64,000 nt of DNA, taken from positions 1 to 64,000 of the forward strand of contig JAXMAR010000036.1 of NCBI GenBank assembly GCA_046350295.1. Direction: 5' to 3'. The stretch's first letter is position 1. Every line of letters starts with the position of its first letter. A program made the position numbers and the translations under genes. A model generated the notes under the pieces. The model worked only from the letters and a program-made list of their open reading frames with translations, ran no database searches and had not been told where the DNA came from. Source of the DNA: JAXMAR01 sp046350295. GTDB lineage: Bacteria > Planctomycetota > Planctomycetia > Gemmatales > Gemmataceae. Positions 1-9,591 of this stretch are shown here, one piece after another.

Positions 1-1761
1 ATGGGCGCCAGCCAAGCCGTCAGTTTGATCCAGATCATTACCAAGGTTGTCGACCCCGGCAGCTGGTTCGTCACCACCCAGCCGCAACCCTTCAATCCCT
101 TCAACATGTTCCCCGGCCTAGGTATGGTCGGCATGGGCGGAATGTTCGGCATGATGGGCATGGTCGGTATGCCCCCGCCGCCTCCCGTCGCGGAAGGCGG
201 CCCGGCCGACATCCGCGAGGCCAACACGATCGAGTTCTTCCCGCCCGCCCTGGCTCTCATGATCCGTGCCCCAACCCCGCTGCACACCTCCCTCATGCCG
301 GGCGGCGCCGGCGGCAAGGCCAAGGGCGCGGGCGCGCTGGGCGCCCTCCCCATCAAGGACCGGGGCGACATCCGCGTCGCCGATTCCGGTGATGTGGTCA
401 AGGACCCCACGATGAGGATCATCAAGCTCGCTCCCCCCAAGAAGGGGGAAGAGCTGGACGCGACCAAGGTCTGGAACGAGGCCCTCGCCAAGGGTGGCAT
501 CGAGCCCGGCCTCATCATCGCGACCGCCGATTTCCTCTTCGAAAGCGGCAACTACAAGCATGCGGCCGAGTTCCTCAAGGCCAACCTGCGCTACGGCATC
601 GTCGTGCGCCCCTGGGTCTATGAAGCCCTGGCGGTCGCCCTCGAAGCCTCCAACGAAAGCCCTGAGGAGGTCCGCCGGGCGCGGCTCTCCGCTGTCTCCC
701 TCGACCCCACGGACGCGAGCGGCTTCCTCCAGGCCGCCCAGACTATGGCGGACCACAAGCAATACGACCGCGCCCTCGCCTTTTGCCGGCAAGCGGCGCT
801 GCTCGAGCCCAACCTGGCTCAACCCTATTCCGAAGCGTTGGCCTACGCCGACCTCGGCAAGGACAGCAAAGGCATGGAATGGGCCGTCGACCAATTGCTC
901 AGTCGCGATTGGCCGGTCGACAACAAGGGCCTGCACACCCAGGCCGAGACCCGCGTGAAGACCCTTTCGGACGCGCTGAACCGCGACGGCCGCAAGACCG
1001 AGGCGGAGAAACTGCGGGCCGCCCTGAACCGCCTCAAGGCGCGCGACCTCACCGTCACGCTCACCTGGGAATCGGACAAGGGCGCCGCGGAGCTCCAGCT
1101 CGAAGTCGTCGAGCCGACCGGAACGGTCTGCTCCGCCCTGCGGCGCCAGACCACGGGAGGCGGCGTCTTCCTGACCAGCAGCCTCACCGAGCCGGGCCGC
1201 AACGGCTATGTCGCCGCTCAGGCTTTCTCCGGCGAATACACCGTCAAGGTGCGCCGCCTCTGGGGCGAGACGTTCGGCAACCGCGCCAAGCTCGAGATCG
1301 TCACCCACGACGGCACGGGCAAGGCGGTCCGCCGCCTCGAAACCTTCAAGCTCGACGGCGAGACGACCTTCAAGGTCGTTCTCAAGGACGGCAATCGCAC
1401 CGAGTTGGCCAGCGTCGCTCCCGCGGGCGCTCACAAGAGCGGCAAGCAGGAGTCGAGGCGCGAGGCACAGAAAAACATCCACCTGGCCCTGCGTGAGCTG
1501 GCCTACCAGGACTTCTCCGCCGCCAAGCCGCCGAGCGGCTTCGCGATGAGCCCCGGCGCCCGCACGCCTTCCGGCCCACCCATCAAGGTTGGCCCGACCT
1601 ATCGGACCTCGGCCCTGCCGGTGTCCGGGGCCGGCGTGCAATTCACCGCCGAGCTGAAGTCGACGCCTGGCTCCAGCGAGCCGACCGTCGTCCTCAACCC
1701 CGTGTTCCAGACGACGGATCCGAAGGCCCTCAGCCTTCCGGTCATTCCGGGTGGCTCGTGA
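1..1761 (+). CDS. TPR-containing protein, C-terminal part (5' end outside window)
   Basis: The open frame runs from the first base, so the first ATG is probably internal and the true start lies upstream. The visible 586 residues hold a Met/Gly/Pro-rich low-complexity stretch (about residues 35-64), then helical tetratricopeptide-like repeats (about 175-300, with 'SGNYKHAAEFLKANL' and 'KQYDRALAFCRQAALLEPN'). A beta-rich region follows (about 345-460) and then a Ser/Pro/Thr-rich tail. TPRs normally mediate protein-protein contacts. No catalytic motif is visible, so I assign no specific function. The gene ends in front of a strong terminator and faces the convergent oxidoreductase gene. Confidence 0.75.
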   Translation: MGASQAVSLIQIITKVVDPGSWFVTTQPQPFNPFNMFPGLGMVGMGGMFGMMGMVGMPPPPPVAEGGPADIREANTIEFFPPALALMIRAPTPLHTSLMPGGAGGKAKGAGALGALPIKDRGDIRVADSGDVVKDPTMRIIKLAPPKKGEELDATKVWNEALAKGGIEPGLIIATADFLFESGNYKHAAEFLKANLRYGIVVRPWVYEALAVALEASNESPEEVRRARLSAVSLDPTDASGFLQAAQTMADHKQYDRALAFCRQAALLEPNLAQPYSEALAYADLGKDSKGMEWAVDQLLSRDWPVDNKGLHTQAETRVKTLSDALNRDGRKTEAEKLRAALNRLKARDLTVTLTWESDKGAAELQLEVVEPTGTVCSALRRQTTGGGVFLTSSLTEPGRNGYVAAQAFSGEYTVKVRRLWGETFGNRAKLEIVTHDGTGKAVRRLETFKLDGETTFKVVLKDGNRTELASVAPAGAHKSGKQESRREAQKNIHLALRELAYQDFSAAKPPSGFAMSPGARTPSGPPIKVGPTYRTSALPVSGAGVQFTAELKSTPGSSEPTVVLNPVFQTTDPKALSLPVIPGGS

Positions 1762-1792
1762 GCGACCTTGGAAGCGTCTGAGTGAAAACGAA

Positions 1793-1820
1793 GCCCCGCG
1801 GCGCCACCGCGGGGCTTTTT
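1793..1820. terminator. Rho-independent terminator between convergent genes
   Basis: A perfect 9-bp stem (GCCCCGCGG / CCGCGGGGC) with a 5-nt loop is followed by TTTTT at 1816-1820. It lies 32 bp after the TPR gene stop. A short A-run on its left (1785-1788) would let it also act weakly for the convergent gene. Confidence 0.85.
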
Positions 1821-1875
1821 CGTCGCCACCATCATAAACGAAGCGAGCGATGGCGTCCGTCGCGCACGCTTGCAC

Positions 1876-2997
1876 TCACAGCATCGTCAACGGCTGCCGC
1901 CGGTTCTTCATCGGTAGCTCGACAGTCCGCTGCGTCCGTTGTGATTCGTAGACGGCGAGGATCATCTCCAGCGCAGCTCGGGCGTCGTACATGCTCCCCT
2001 TCGGCTGACGATCGCGTTCGATCGCCTCCATCAGGTCCTGCGCGATCCAGACGTTGCCCTGGGCCAGACCGCCGTCTTTAAGCGTCTCCGGTTTGCCGAT
2101 GCCGGCGCTGGTAATCTCCTGCCACTTGGCGGGGCCGCGGCCCGGGAACCAGGAGGGATCAGACAAGAAGAAGGTTGCGGGGAGGCTGCCGGTCGTCGTC
2201 TGGACGATGCCGCGGCTGCCGTAAATCGTGAGGCCGAAGCGGTCGCGCTCGCCCGGCCGCCGTGTCGAGCGTTGGCTGGCGAAGTGCCCCATCACGCCGC
2301 GATCGAAGCCGTACAGCGCCGTGATGTGGTCCCCGGCGACCGGCCCCATGCCTTCGCCTCCGTCACGCACGTCCGCCTTGGTGATCGGCCGCACCGCACC
2401 CTTCTCCGTCTGCTGCACTTTCGCGAAGCACCAGCGGCAATCGCCGCCGATGAAGCGCATGAGGTCGAAGATGTGCGTGCCGAGGACCATCAGGTCGTTC
2501 CCGCCCACCCGGCTGTCCTCTTTGCCCCGGCCGCGCATTTCCAGGACGTCGCCCAGGTCGCCGGCCGCGATCATGTCCTTGACGCGGGCGAGGCGCGGAC
2601 TGTAGCGCGTCTGGTGGGCGATAGCGAGCTTGACGTGATGCTTCTCGCACGCGGCGATGATCTCGTCCGCCTCGGCCAGGGTGCGGCACATCGGCTTCTC
2701 GAGGAAGACGCTCGCCCCAGCCTCGGCGCAGGCGATCACCATGTCTCGGTGCTGGTCGAGATGCCGGTCGGCCACGCTCACGATCTGCGGCCGCTCCTTC
2801 TTGAGCATGTCGCGGAAATCGGCGTAGACGTTCCTGGCGCCCAGGCGTTTCTGCGCCGCCGCCCGCCCGGCGTCGCTCTCATCGGCCACGGCAACGATTT
2901 GGACGTTCTTGAACTCGCGCCAGACGACGTCGAGTCCGTGCCCATAATTGCCGCGGCCGGTGCGGCCGATGACGGCGACGCGATAGTTGCGTGGCAT
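1876..2997 (-). CDS. Gfo/Idh/MocA family oxidoreductase
   Basis: A 373-residue NAD(P)-dependent dehydrogenase-like protein of normal family length. The N-terminal Rossmann fold begins with 'VAVIGRTGRGNYGHG' (residues 8-22), a glycine-rich dinucleotide-binding loop. The family's E-K-P motif is at residues 100-102 ('FLEKPMC'), where the Lys is the usual catalytic or cofactor-contacting residue. The C-terminal half has the alpha/beta substrate-binding domain. Planctomycetes carry many such enzymes, generally acting on sugars, inositols or their derivatives, and the substrate cannot be read from the sequence. No signal peptide is evident, so it is probably cytoplasmic. Confidence 0.9.
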   Translation of the reverse strand: MPRNYRVAVIGRTGRGNYGHGLDVVWREFKNVQIVAVADESDAGRAAAQKRLGARNVYADFRDMLKKERPQIVSVADRHLDQHRDMVIACAEAGASVFLEKPMCRTLAEADEIIAACEKHHVKLAIAHQTRYSPRLARVKDMIAAGDLGDVLEMRGRGKEDSRVGGNDLMVLGTHIFDLMRFIGGDCRWCFAKVQQTEKGAVRPITKADVRDGGEGMGPVAGDHITALYGFDRGVMGHFASQRSTRRPGERDRFGLTIYGSRGIVQTTTGSLPATFFLSDPSWFPGRGPAKWQEITSAGIGKPETLKDGGLAQGNVWIAQDLMEAIERDRQPKGSMYDARAALEMILAVYESQRTQRTVELPMKNRRQPLTML

Positions 2998-3026
2998 GGC
3001 TACTCCCGCTCACGAACACATCCTGG

Positions 3027-3079
3027 GTAGCTGAATTCGTGAGAATTCACACAAGCCAAACTCTCACGAGTTCGGCTAC
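3027..3079. repeat. Inverted-repeat hairpin (GTAGC...GCTAC type)
   Basis: Two 18-bp arms, GTAGCTGAATTCGTGAGA (3027-3044) and TCTCACGAGTTCGGCTAC (3062-3079), are inverted copies separated by 17 bp. The two mismatches are T.G wobbles, so the RNA form is fully paired. It lies between the oxidoreductase start and the end of the next leftward gene. It resembles in style the other intergenic hairpins in the window. Confidence 0.7.
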
Positions 3080-3112
3080 AGGAGGATCCTTCCTACCGTG
3101 CACTCATACCGT

Positions 3113-3457
3113 TCACTCATACCGCCGCTCCTCCGTCACCTGCTCGAACAAAACCCACGACATGCCGCGGATGAGTTGCACATCGAGCGCGCGAATGCGG
3201 CGCGTCTCCCGCGCCGTCTTCAGCGTGTAGCAAGAGTCGGCGTAGAGCCCGCCCTGAGCGGGGAAGAGGATCTGGCCGCGCCAGTGGCGGCGGTTCCGCG
3301 TCCACAGTTCAACGGTCGCGCTCGCGACGAGGCGCTGGACGCCGTCGTGGAGGTCCGCCGTGAATAGCCTCGGCTTCTGTTTGCGGCGCTTGCCTTCCAT
3401 ATCCTTGTGCGGCGGCTTCAGAACGGGGACGGTCCCTCTTCCAGCGCTGAAATACAT
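3113..3457 (-). CDS. Hypothetical protein, about 95-114 residues
   Basis: A small basic protein with no recognised domain. It starts either at the ATG at 3457 (114 residues) or at the ATG at 3400 (95 residues, 'MEGKRRKQKPRLF'). The shorter form starts with a more typical charged N-terminus, whereas the first 19 residues of the longer form look like untranslated sequence. The frame lies alone between the sigma factor and the oxidoreductase genes in the same orientation. No signal peptide or membrane segment is seen. It could still be a chance frame. Confidence 0.4.
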   Translation of the reverse strand: MYFSAGRGTVPVLKPPHKDMEGKRRKQKPRLFTADLHDGVQRLVASATVELWTRNRRHWRGQILFPAQGGLYADSCYTLKTARETRRIRALDVQLIRGMSWVLFEQVTEERRYE

Positions 3458-3496
3458 GGATCGCTCTCATGAGGGATGGGGACAGTCCGCGCCGGA

Positions 3497-4876
3497 TTAC
3501 TTTTTCCGCTCGTAAACGGAGAAGAAGCCGAGGGACTGGGGACTGGTGACAAAAGTGCTCGGCCGGTCGTCGTCGACCTTGCCGGGACCGCGGAATTGCA
3601 GCTTGCCGTCTTCGATGGCGTAGATGGCGTGGATGGTCTTGCCGGTGTCCGGTCCTTCGGTGTAGGTGACGTCGATTGCCTTGGGACTCTTCTTCGGGTC
3701 GATCTTGAAGGTCCCCACGGTGATGCGCCTGTTGCCGACCTTCAGCTCGAAGCGATCCCTCTCAACCGTGACCTCCGTCCCCTTGAGCACTTCCAGCTTC
3801 TCGCCGTGCTTGACGGCGATGATGCGCTCCCACACCCCTTCCAACTCGGTCTTGGCCGCGGGCTCAGCCGGGCCATCCGGCGGCGGATCCAGGACGGCCG
3901 ACGCCGCACGCGGCGGCACGAGCCGATCTCCCTCGACAGGATAGAGCTTGTCCGAGAAGAGGGCGCCGGTGCCCGGGTCGTCAGCGGGACGGACCACGAC
4001 GGGCGGTACAGGCTCGGCCGCCCCGGTGCCGAAGGAGATCACGAGCGACACGCCGACACAGAAGAGCAACGCCAGGAAGCTCAAGCCGATCTTGAGCTTG
4101 GCCACCAGCATCGATTTGAGGATGCCGTCCGTCAAGGCGGCGACCTTGGGGGAGACGATGCCGATCAGGGCCGTGCTGGAGGTGGCGGCCGCGGCGGCCT
4201 GGGCGGTCGCGGCGAGGACGGAGCACGGTACCGCCGCCGACGTCGAGCCGAGCCACAGAGCCAGCGACGCGACGGGGACGATGATTCCCTGCCGCGCCAG
4301 GCGTTTGGCGAGAAGCCGACGCGCCTTGGTGAGGCGGCTGGAGAGCGTCCCTTCGACGATCCCGAGAGCCCGGGCCGCTTCCTTGCGGCTCTTGCCTTCG
4401 AGATCACAGAGGACCACGGCCGCCCGATACTTGTCCGCCAGCCGGCTCAACTCCTGGTCGAGGATCGGCTCGAGCTGATTGAATAACTCGGGGTGAGCGG
4501 CCGGCTCGGGCATGGCGATCACCTGCCTCTCCCGGGTTCGCCGCCGGCCGAGCATCGCGCCGGCCTTGAGGGCGGTGCGGCAGGCGACGCCATAGAGCCA
4601 GTTGGCGAGCATGGGGCGCGGGACGATGGAAGCGGCTTTGCGGGCCAGCACGAGGAAGGTGGCCTGGAAGGCGTCCTCGGCGTCATGATGATTGCGCAGG
4701 ATGCGGCGGCACACGCCCAGCACCATGGGGCCGTGACGCGCGAGCAGGGCGGCAAACGCCTGCTCGCTGCGGCGCTCGATGAACGCCTCCAGCAGCTGGG
4801 CGTCCGTTCCCTGGGGCAGAACAGGCGTCAGCCCGCGGATTTGGTCCAGGGCCTTGTGCAGTTGCGCGGTCGCCAT
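3497..4876 (-). CDS. ECF-type RNA polymerase sigma factor fused to TM segment and TIGR03067 domain
   Basis: 459 residues. Sigma region 2 spans about residues 38-105 ('HHDAEDAFQATFLVLARK', then 'NWLYGVACRTALK'). Region 4 spans about 133-192, with the DNA-binding helix-turn-helix 'SRKEAARALGIVEGTLSSRL'. An Ala-rich linker and a hydrophobic segment (about 263-282) follow, then a Pro-rich spacer and a C-terminal beta-rich domain (about 346-457, starting 'LEGVWERIIAVKHG') that matches the planctomycete TIGR03067 family. This matches the ECF01-Gob-like group typical of Planctomycetes, where the sigma factor itself carries a membrane-anchored sensor-like domain. If the segment spans the membrane, the TIGR03067 domain would be extracytoplasmic. 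No separate anti-sigma gene lies next to it. Confidence 0.9.
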   Translation of the reverse strand: MATAQLHKALDQIRGLTPVLPQGTDAQLLEAFIERRSEQAFAALLARHGPMVLGVCRRILRNHHDAEDAFQATFLVLARKAASIVPRPMLANWLYGVACRTALKAGAMLGRRRTRERQVIAMPEPAAHPELFNQLEPILDQELSRLADKYRAAVVLCDLEGKSRKEAARALGIVEGTLSSRLTKARRLLAKRLARQGIIVPVASLALWLGSTSAAVPCSVLAATAQAAAAATSSTALIGIVSPKVAALTDGILKSMLVAKLKIGLSFLALLFCVGVSLVISFGTGAAEPVPPVVVRPADDPGTGALFSDKLYPVEGDRLVPPRAASAVLDPPPDGPAEPAAKTELEGVWERIIAVKHGEKLEVLKGTEVTVERDRFELKVGNRRITVGTFKIDPKKSPKAIDVTYTEGPDTGKTIHAIYAIEDGKLQFRGPGKVDDDRPSTFVTSPQSLGFFSVYERKK

Positions 4877-5072
4877 GGGGGCAAGCCCGAACTCGGATCG
4901 CTCCTGTTATCTTAGTATTGCCCGCCGGCCGTTCTTTTCATCATCTTTTTTTTCACGGCGGCCGATTGGGGGAGCCAATGCGACTCCGCGGCCGGATGTG
5001 CCGCGGAAGAAAAGTGAAGCTGCGTGAACGGCGCAAGCTCGGTTTCAGATCGGCCGGGGGGGCGGCGCCGGG

Positions 5073-5879
5073 TCAGATCATCCGCCACTGCTCCGCTTCT
5101 TTGGGCGGCGCCGGCGGACCCCCTTGGGGAACGAGCGTCTGCAAGTCTTCGACGTGCCACAAGCGAAAGCCGCCGCGGAAGGCGGTATTGTTGTGTCCCA
5201 AACGAGCGCCGGCCGGAAGTTTCCGCACCAACTTCGCGTTGCCGCCGCCGATGACGACATAGTCGGCGACGAACGCCGCCATCAGCGTCGGCACGATGTC
5301 GCCGACCGCCTCGCGCCATGGGCCCTTGCCCGCCCGGTCCAGCCCTTTGCGGCCCAGCGTTTCGCCGAAGGTTCGGCCGTCCTTGTAAACGAGCCGGCCC
5401 AGTTCCAGAGTCACGATCGCCTTGTCCGCGATGAGAGCGGCGCCCAGGCCGGTGCCGAGACCAAGAAAAAGCATGCGACCGCCTTCGTAGCTGCCGAGGG
5501 CCTGCATGGCGGCGTCGTTGACGATGCGGACAGGCCGGTCGAACGCGGCGCCATAATTGAAGCCGACCCACCCGGGTCCGAGGTTCAAGGGTTCTGAACG
5601 CGGTCCGTTGGATCCGACCAGGCCGGGGTAACCGATGGATACGGCCTCGTAATCCCAGTCCTGGGCCAACTCCTTGATCGCGTCCATGAGGCGCGCCGGT
5701 GTCAGGCGCTTGCCCGAGGGAAGCTTGCGCGGTTCGGTGGCGCCGGTCACGAGCATCTTGATCTTCGTGCCCCCGATGTCGACCGCAAGGATCTTCGTCG
5801 GAGCGGATGAGCTCCCGGCGTTCTGAGGTTCCTGAATGCCATCAGGGACGACCAGGCGAGGGCGTTTGAGCGCTGACAT
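5073..5879 (-). CDS. ROK-family sugar kinase, polyphosphate-glucokinase-like
   Basis: 268 residues with the ASKHA phosphate-binding motif 'VDIGGTKIK' (about 33-41), a conserved 'IVNDAAMQALG' segment holding the likely catalytic Asp, and the adenosine-side glycine-rich 'FLGLGTGLGAALI'. The ROK zinc motif CxCGxxGCxE is absent, and the order of motifs resembles bacterial polyphosphate glucokinases. The likely reaction is phosphorylation of glucose or a related sugar. Phosphate donor use (ATP or polyphosphate) is inference. The gene stands alone between two leftward genes, and a glucokinase would fit with the alpha-glucan genes further on. Confidence 0.8.
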   Translation of the reverse strand: MSALKRPRLVVPDGIQEPQNAGSSSAPTKILAVDIGGTKIKMLVTGATEPRKLPSGKRLTPARLMDAIKELAQDWDYEAVSIGYPGLVGSNGPRSEPLNLGPGWVGFNYGAAFDRPVRIVNDAAMQALGSYEGGRMLFLGLGTGLGAALIADKAIVTLELGRLVYKDGRTFGETLGRKGLDRAGKGPWREAVGDIVPTLMAAFVADYVVIGGGNAKLVRKLPAGARLGHNNTAFRGGFRLWHVEDLQTLVPQGGPPAPPKEAEQWRMI

Positions 5880-5986
5880 GAAAACGTACCGGGATAGATT
5901 TGGGAAACCGCTGATCTGATGTTTTCACCAAGCAAGTAGCATGCCGATCAGAACCTCCCCCGTCGCGGCGGCGCGAGCGCGTCCAG

Positions 5987-8848
5987 TTAGAATTGACCGG
6001 CGACGTGACCGCCCGTCAATTCGGCAAGAAGTTTCTCCAGGTCGGAAAGTTGCACCGGCTTCACCAGATGCCCATGGCACCCGGCCGCGCGCGACCGGAG
6101 CTTGTCGACTTCTTGTCCCCACCCGGTCACGGCGATGATGATTACCGATCCGCTCCAGGCCTGCTCCCGGATGCGGCGCGTGGCTTCGTAGCCGTTGAGG
6201 CGGGGCATGCCGACATCCATCAGGATCACTTGCGGCCGAAACCTCTCGGCCGCCTCGACCGCCTCGAGTCCATCGTGTACCGTCCGCACCTCGTTGCCCA
6301 CAAGCTTGAGCAGCAGCGACAGGGAGTGGGCGGAATCACGGTTGTCGTCGACGACCAGAATGCGCCGACGCGGAAGGGAGACGCGCTCGCTTGCGTCGAC
6401 CGGGGCCTCCGACGCCTCCGTGCGACTCTCGAGCACCGGCAGCCGCACCGTGAACGTGCTCCCCTTGCCCTGGCCGGGGCTCGTCGCCTCGACCGTTCCC
6501 CCGTGCATCTCGACCAGGCCTTTCACCAGGGCCAGCCCGATCCCCAGGCCACCCGCCGAGCGTTCGAGGCTGCGATCCACCTGCGAGAACATGTCGAACA
6601 GCTGCGGCAGCGCGAAGGCGGGAATGCCGATGCCCGAGTCGCGGACCGTGACCGCCACCTGGTTTCCTTCCCGCGTGGCGCTGAGCCAGATGCGTCCGCC
6701 GCGCTCGGTGTACTTGGCGCTGTTCGTGAGGAGGTTGCCGAAAACCTGGGCCAGCCGCGTGAGGTCGGCGTCGAGGCACACGGGCTCCGTGGGAAGCGAC
6801 ACCGTGAGTTCGTGCCGGGCGGCCTCGATGATCGGCCGCGAGGTCTCCACCGCGCTGCTCACGACGTCGGCGAGCAGCACCCGCGAACGGCGCAGCTCCA
6901 TCTTGTTGCGGCTGATGCGTGAGATGTCGAGCAGATCGTCGATGAGCCGCACCATGTGCCCGAGTTGGCGCTCCAGGATTCCCCTGGCCTGGGCGACGGC
7001 GCTGGCGTCGCCTTCGGAGAGCCGCATCACCTGGAGCCCGTTGCGGATCGGCGCCAGGGGATTGCGCAGCTCGTGGGCCAGCAGGGCGATGAACTCGTCC
7101 TTGCGCCGGTCCGCCTCACGCAGCTCGCCGTAAAGCCGGGCGTTCTCGGTGGCGACGGCGGCGCGGTGGGCCAGGTCTTGCGCCAGCTTCAGCTCGGCGG
7201 GCCCGTAACGCCGTCCCGATCCGGACAGCGCGAACGTCATGGCGCCGAGCGTCCGGCCGCGCGTGGCCAGGGGCACGCAGATGTAGGAGTGCAAGCCGAG
7301 ACGTCGCAGGAACTGCAGTTGATCCGCATCCCGCGCCAGCGCCGCCAGGACCGATTCGCCGATCTCGGCGCCCATTTCCGACTCGCCTGAGCGGACGACG
7401 CGCGCCGGCCCGGCCGAGTCATCGTGGGGGAGCGGCGCCGGACGATCCGTCCGCTGTGCCGCGTCTTTCCGGAGGAGCTCCGCCTGGGTGGTGGCGAGCC
7501 GCCGCAGGCCGCCATCCGTCTGGATCATGTCCACGGCGCACCAGTCGGCGAAGAAGGGCACGGCCAGGCGAGCGACCTTGTTCAGCGTGCGCTCCGAGTC
7601 CACGACGTCGGCGAGAGCGGCGCTGGCGTCCGCGAGGAAGCCGAGACGCTCCTCCGCCTGCTTCTGCTCGCTGATATCCGTGTTCGTGCCGAACCAGTAG
7701 AGAATGCGGCCGTCGTCGTTCCGGAGCGGATTGATACGGGTGAGAAAGGGACGGAACAACCCGTCCGCCCCGCGCAGGGGGAACACCATGTCAAACGCCG
7801 CGCCGCTGGCGAGGGAGCCACGCCAGCGTTCGAGCACGCTGGGAAGCACGTCCGGATCGTGTACGGACTGCCAACCCCACCCTTCCACTTCCTCGGGCGT
7901 CGTCCCAGTGTATTCGTACCAGCGGCGGTTGTACCAGAAGATGTGCCCGTCCGGCCGGGCCATCCAGGCCATCTGCGGGATGGTATCGGCCATGAGCCGG
8001 AGCTTCTCGTCGCTCTCCCGCAGCGCCGCCTCGGTGCGCTTGCGCTCGGTGATGTCACGGGCGACCTTCGACGCGCCGATGACCCGCCCTTCCTCGTCCC
8101 GCACCGGCGAGATCGTCAGGGAAATGTCGAGCCGCCGGCCGTCCTTGGCGACCCGCACGGTCTCGAAGTGGTCGACGCGCTCGCCGCGCCGCAGCCGCTC
8201 CAGAATCGCCGGCTCCTCGGCGTCCCGCTCCGGCGGAATGATCAACGTGATGGGCCGGCCAATGGCCTCCTCGGGCGTGTAACCGAAAAGCCGTTCCGCG
8301 CCGGCGTTCCACGAGCGGATCACGCCATCGAGCGTCTTGCTGACGATCGCGTCGTCCGAGGATTCGACGATGGCCGCCAGCCGCGCCTGGCTCTCCTGCG
8401 CCTGTTTGCTTTTGCTGACGTCGCGAAAGACCACGACCGCCCCGATCGGGACGCCGGCTTCGCTGATCATCGGGCCCGCGCTGTCACCGATCGGCACTTC
8501 TCGTCCGTCCCGCGCGATGAGGAGCGTGTGATTGGCCAGACCCACCACGGTCTTCTCGCGCAAGGCGCGCAGGACCGGGTTCTCGCCGCGCTCGCGGGTC
8601 CTTGCGTCGATGATGTGGAAAACCTCCGGCAGGGGCCGACCGTGCGCCTCGGCTCCCGTCCAGCCCGTCAACGCCTCGGCGGCGCCGTTCATGAACGTGA
8701 TTCGGCCTTCGGCGTCGGTGCTGATCACGCCGTCGCCGATGCTGGCAAGGGTGATGCGCAGCCACTCCGTGCCCTGACCCGCGGCAATAGCGGCGAGCGG
8801 AAGAAGGGGTTTCGCCAGACCGCCGGTGGGCTCGGTGGGGATGTTCAT
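5987..8848 (-). CDS. PAS/GAF hybrid sensor histidine kinase with C-terminal receiver
   Basis: 953 residues when started at the ATG at 8848 ('MNIPTEPTGG'). An upstream extension of the frame runs into the next gene and is rejected. Three PAS domains (about 30-150, 155-275, 285-410, with 'WNAGAERLFGYTPEEAIG') precede a GAF domain (about 420-570). Then come HisKA with the phospho-acceptor 'LLAHELRNPLAPIRNG', a HATPase domain ('NLLTNSAKYTERGG', 'RDSGIGIP', 'GGLGIGLALV') and a receiver with the aspartate in 'ILMDVGMPRLNG'. There is no membrane segment, so it is a soluble sensor of a PAS or GAF ligand, light or redox cue. It is one of three such kinases in 17 kb. Confidence 0.93.
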   Translation of the reverse strand: MNIPTEPTGGLAKPLLPLAAIAAGQGTEWLRITLASIGDGVISTDAEGRITFMNGAAEALTGWTGAEAHGRPLPEVFHIIDARTRERGENPVLRALREKTVVGLANHTLLIARDGREVPIGDSAGPMISEAGVPIGAVVVFRDVSKSKQAQESQARLAAIVESSDDAIVSKTLDGVIRSWNAGAERLFGYTPEEAIGRPITLIIPPERDAEEPAILERLRRGERVDHFETVRVAKDGRRLDISLTISPVRDEEGRVIGASKVARDITERKRTEAALRESDEKLRLMADTIPQMAWMARPDGHIFWYNRRWYEYTGTTPEEVEGWGWQSVHDPDVLPSVLERWRGSLASGAAFDMVFPLRGADGLFRPFLTRINPLRNDDGRILYWFGTNTDISEQKQAEERLGFLADASAALADVVDSERTLNKVARLAVPFFADWCAVDMIQTDGGLRRLATTQAELLRKDAAQRTDRPAPLPHDDSAGPARVVRSGESEMGAEIGESVLAALARDADQLQFLRRLGLHSYICVPLATRGRTLGAMTFALSGSGRRYGPAELKLAQDLAHRAAVATENARLYGELREADRRKDEFIALLAHELRNPLAPIRNGLQVMRLSEGDASAVAQARGILERQLGHMVRLIDDLLDISRISRNKMELRRSRVLLADVVSSAVETSRPIIEAARHELTVSLPTEPVCLDADLTRLAQVFGNLLTNSAKYTERGGRIWLSATREGNQVAVTVRDSGIGIPAFALPQLFDMFSQVDRSLERSAGGLGIGLALVKGLVEMHGGTVEATSPGQGKGSTFTVRLPVLESRTEASEAPVDASERVSLPRRRILVVDDNRDSAHSLSLLLKLVGNEVRTVHDGLEAVEAAERFRPQVILMDVGMPRLNGYEATRRIREQAWSGSVIIIAVTGWGQEVDKLRSRAAGCHGHLVKPVQLSDLEKLLAELTGGHVAGQF

Positions 8849-8978
8849 TCCTCTTACCCTACATCTCCGTTTTCGCCTGCAGCGGCCGATCGCCCGCCAG
8901 GCCGCGCTTGCGCGCGAGCGGAGGTTGGTGAAGCGCAGAGAAGACTTGAACTGTGGTCGACCCCAGGGGCGACAGCAG

Positions 8979-9380
8979 TCACGGCGTGACCTCCTCGATG
9001 GAGCAAGGCTGCTTGGGCGCAGCGCTGGACCGATTCGCGAGTTCCTGGAAACGGCGGTGCAGTTCCCGGATTTCTTCCTCCGAAAGCTGCTCCAGGTTGA
9101 TGAGCCGGTTGCTGGCGCCACGCTTGGCCGCCAGTAATTCGTTCAGCTTGACCTGCGTTACCAGGGATTCCTTATTCTGCGCCCGCTGCAAGAGAAAGAC
9201 CATGAGAAACGTGACCACGCTGCTTACCGTGTTCATCACCAGCTGCCAGCTATCGGAAAAACCGAACACCCCCCCCGCCAACAGCCAGAGCAGGGCCAAG
9301 GCCAGGGCGGAGAGGAAGGCCCATGAACTACCCACCCAGTCGGTGGTCCAGACCGCGATTCGCTCGAGGAACTTACTCAT
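8979..9380 (-). CDS. Low-affinity iron permease-family protein
   Basis: 133 residues from the ATG at 9380 ('MSKFLERIAVWTTDWVG'). Two hydrophobic segments (about 15-40 and 48-65) are followed by a conserved 'LVMNTVSSVVTFLMVFLLQ' and 'QVKLNELLAAKRGASNRLI', the signature of the Fe/Cu permease family PF04120. The C-terminal tail is acidic and helical. The family is annotated as low-affinity iron transport, but bacterial members are poorly tested, so transport is inferred. It lies upstream of the hybrid kinase in the same direction with 130 bp between, so co-transcription is possible. Confidence 0.8.
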   Translation of the reverse strand: MSKFLERIAVWTTDWVGSSWAFLSALALALLWLLAGGVFGFSDSWQLVMNTVSSVVTFLMVFLLQRAQNKESLVTQVKLNELLAAKRGASNRLINLEQLSEEEIRELHRRFQELANRSSAAPKQPCSIEEVTP

Positions 9381-9591
9381 GCGCTGAAACCAGCCTCGCT
9401 CGTGAACGCTTGGACGACAGCAAAGCATGTGCCGAGCCGCCGATTCGCATCGCGGCATGCCGCTTGCTCCCGTCGAGAACCGCTGCCAGCACACACCCTA
9501 GCCGCCGACCTCGAACGCGACCGAAAACAAGCTGGACGAATCCGGAGCCGCGCCAAGAATAAAATCACTCGCCAATCTGGCCCAGCAAGCG

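Noticed and set aside
8849..9121. N-terminal extension of the hybrid kinase to 9121
   Set aside because: It would overlap the iron permease-like gene and has no similarity; the ATG at 8848 opens the first PAS region.
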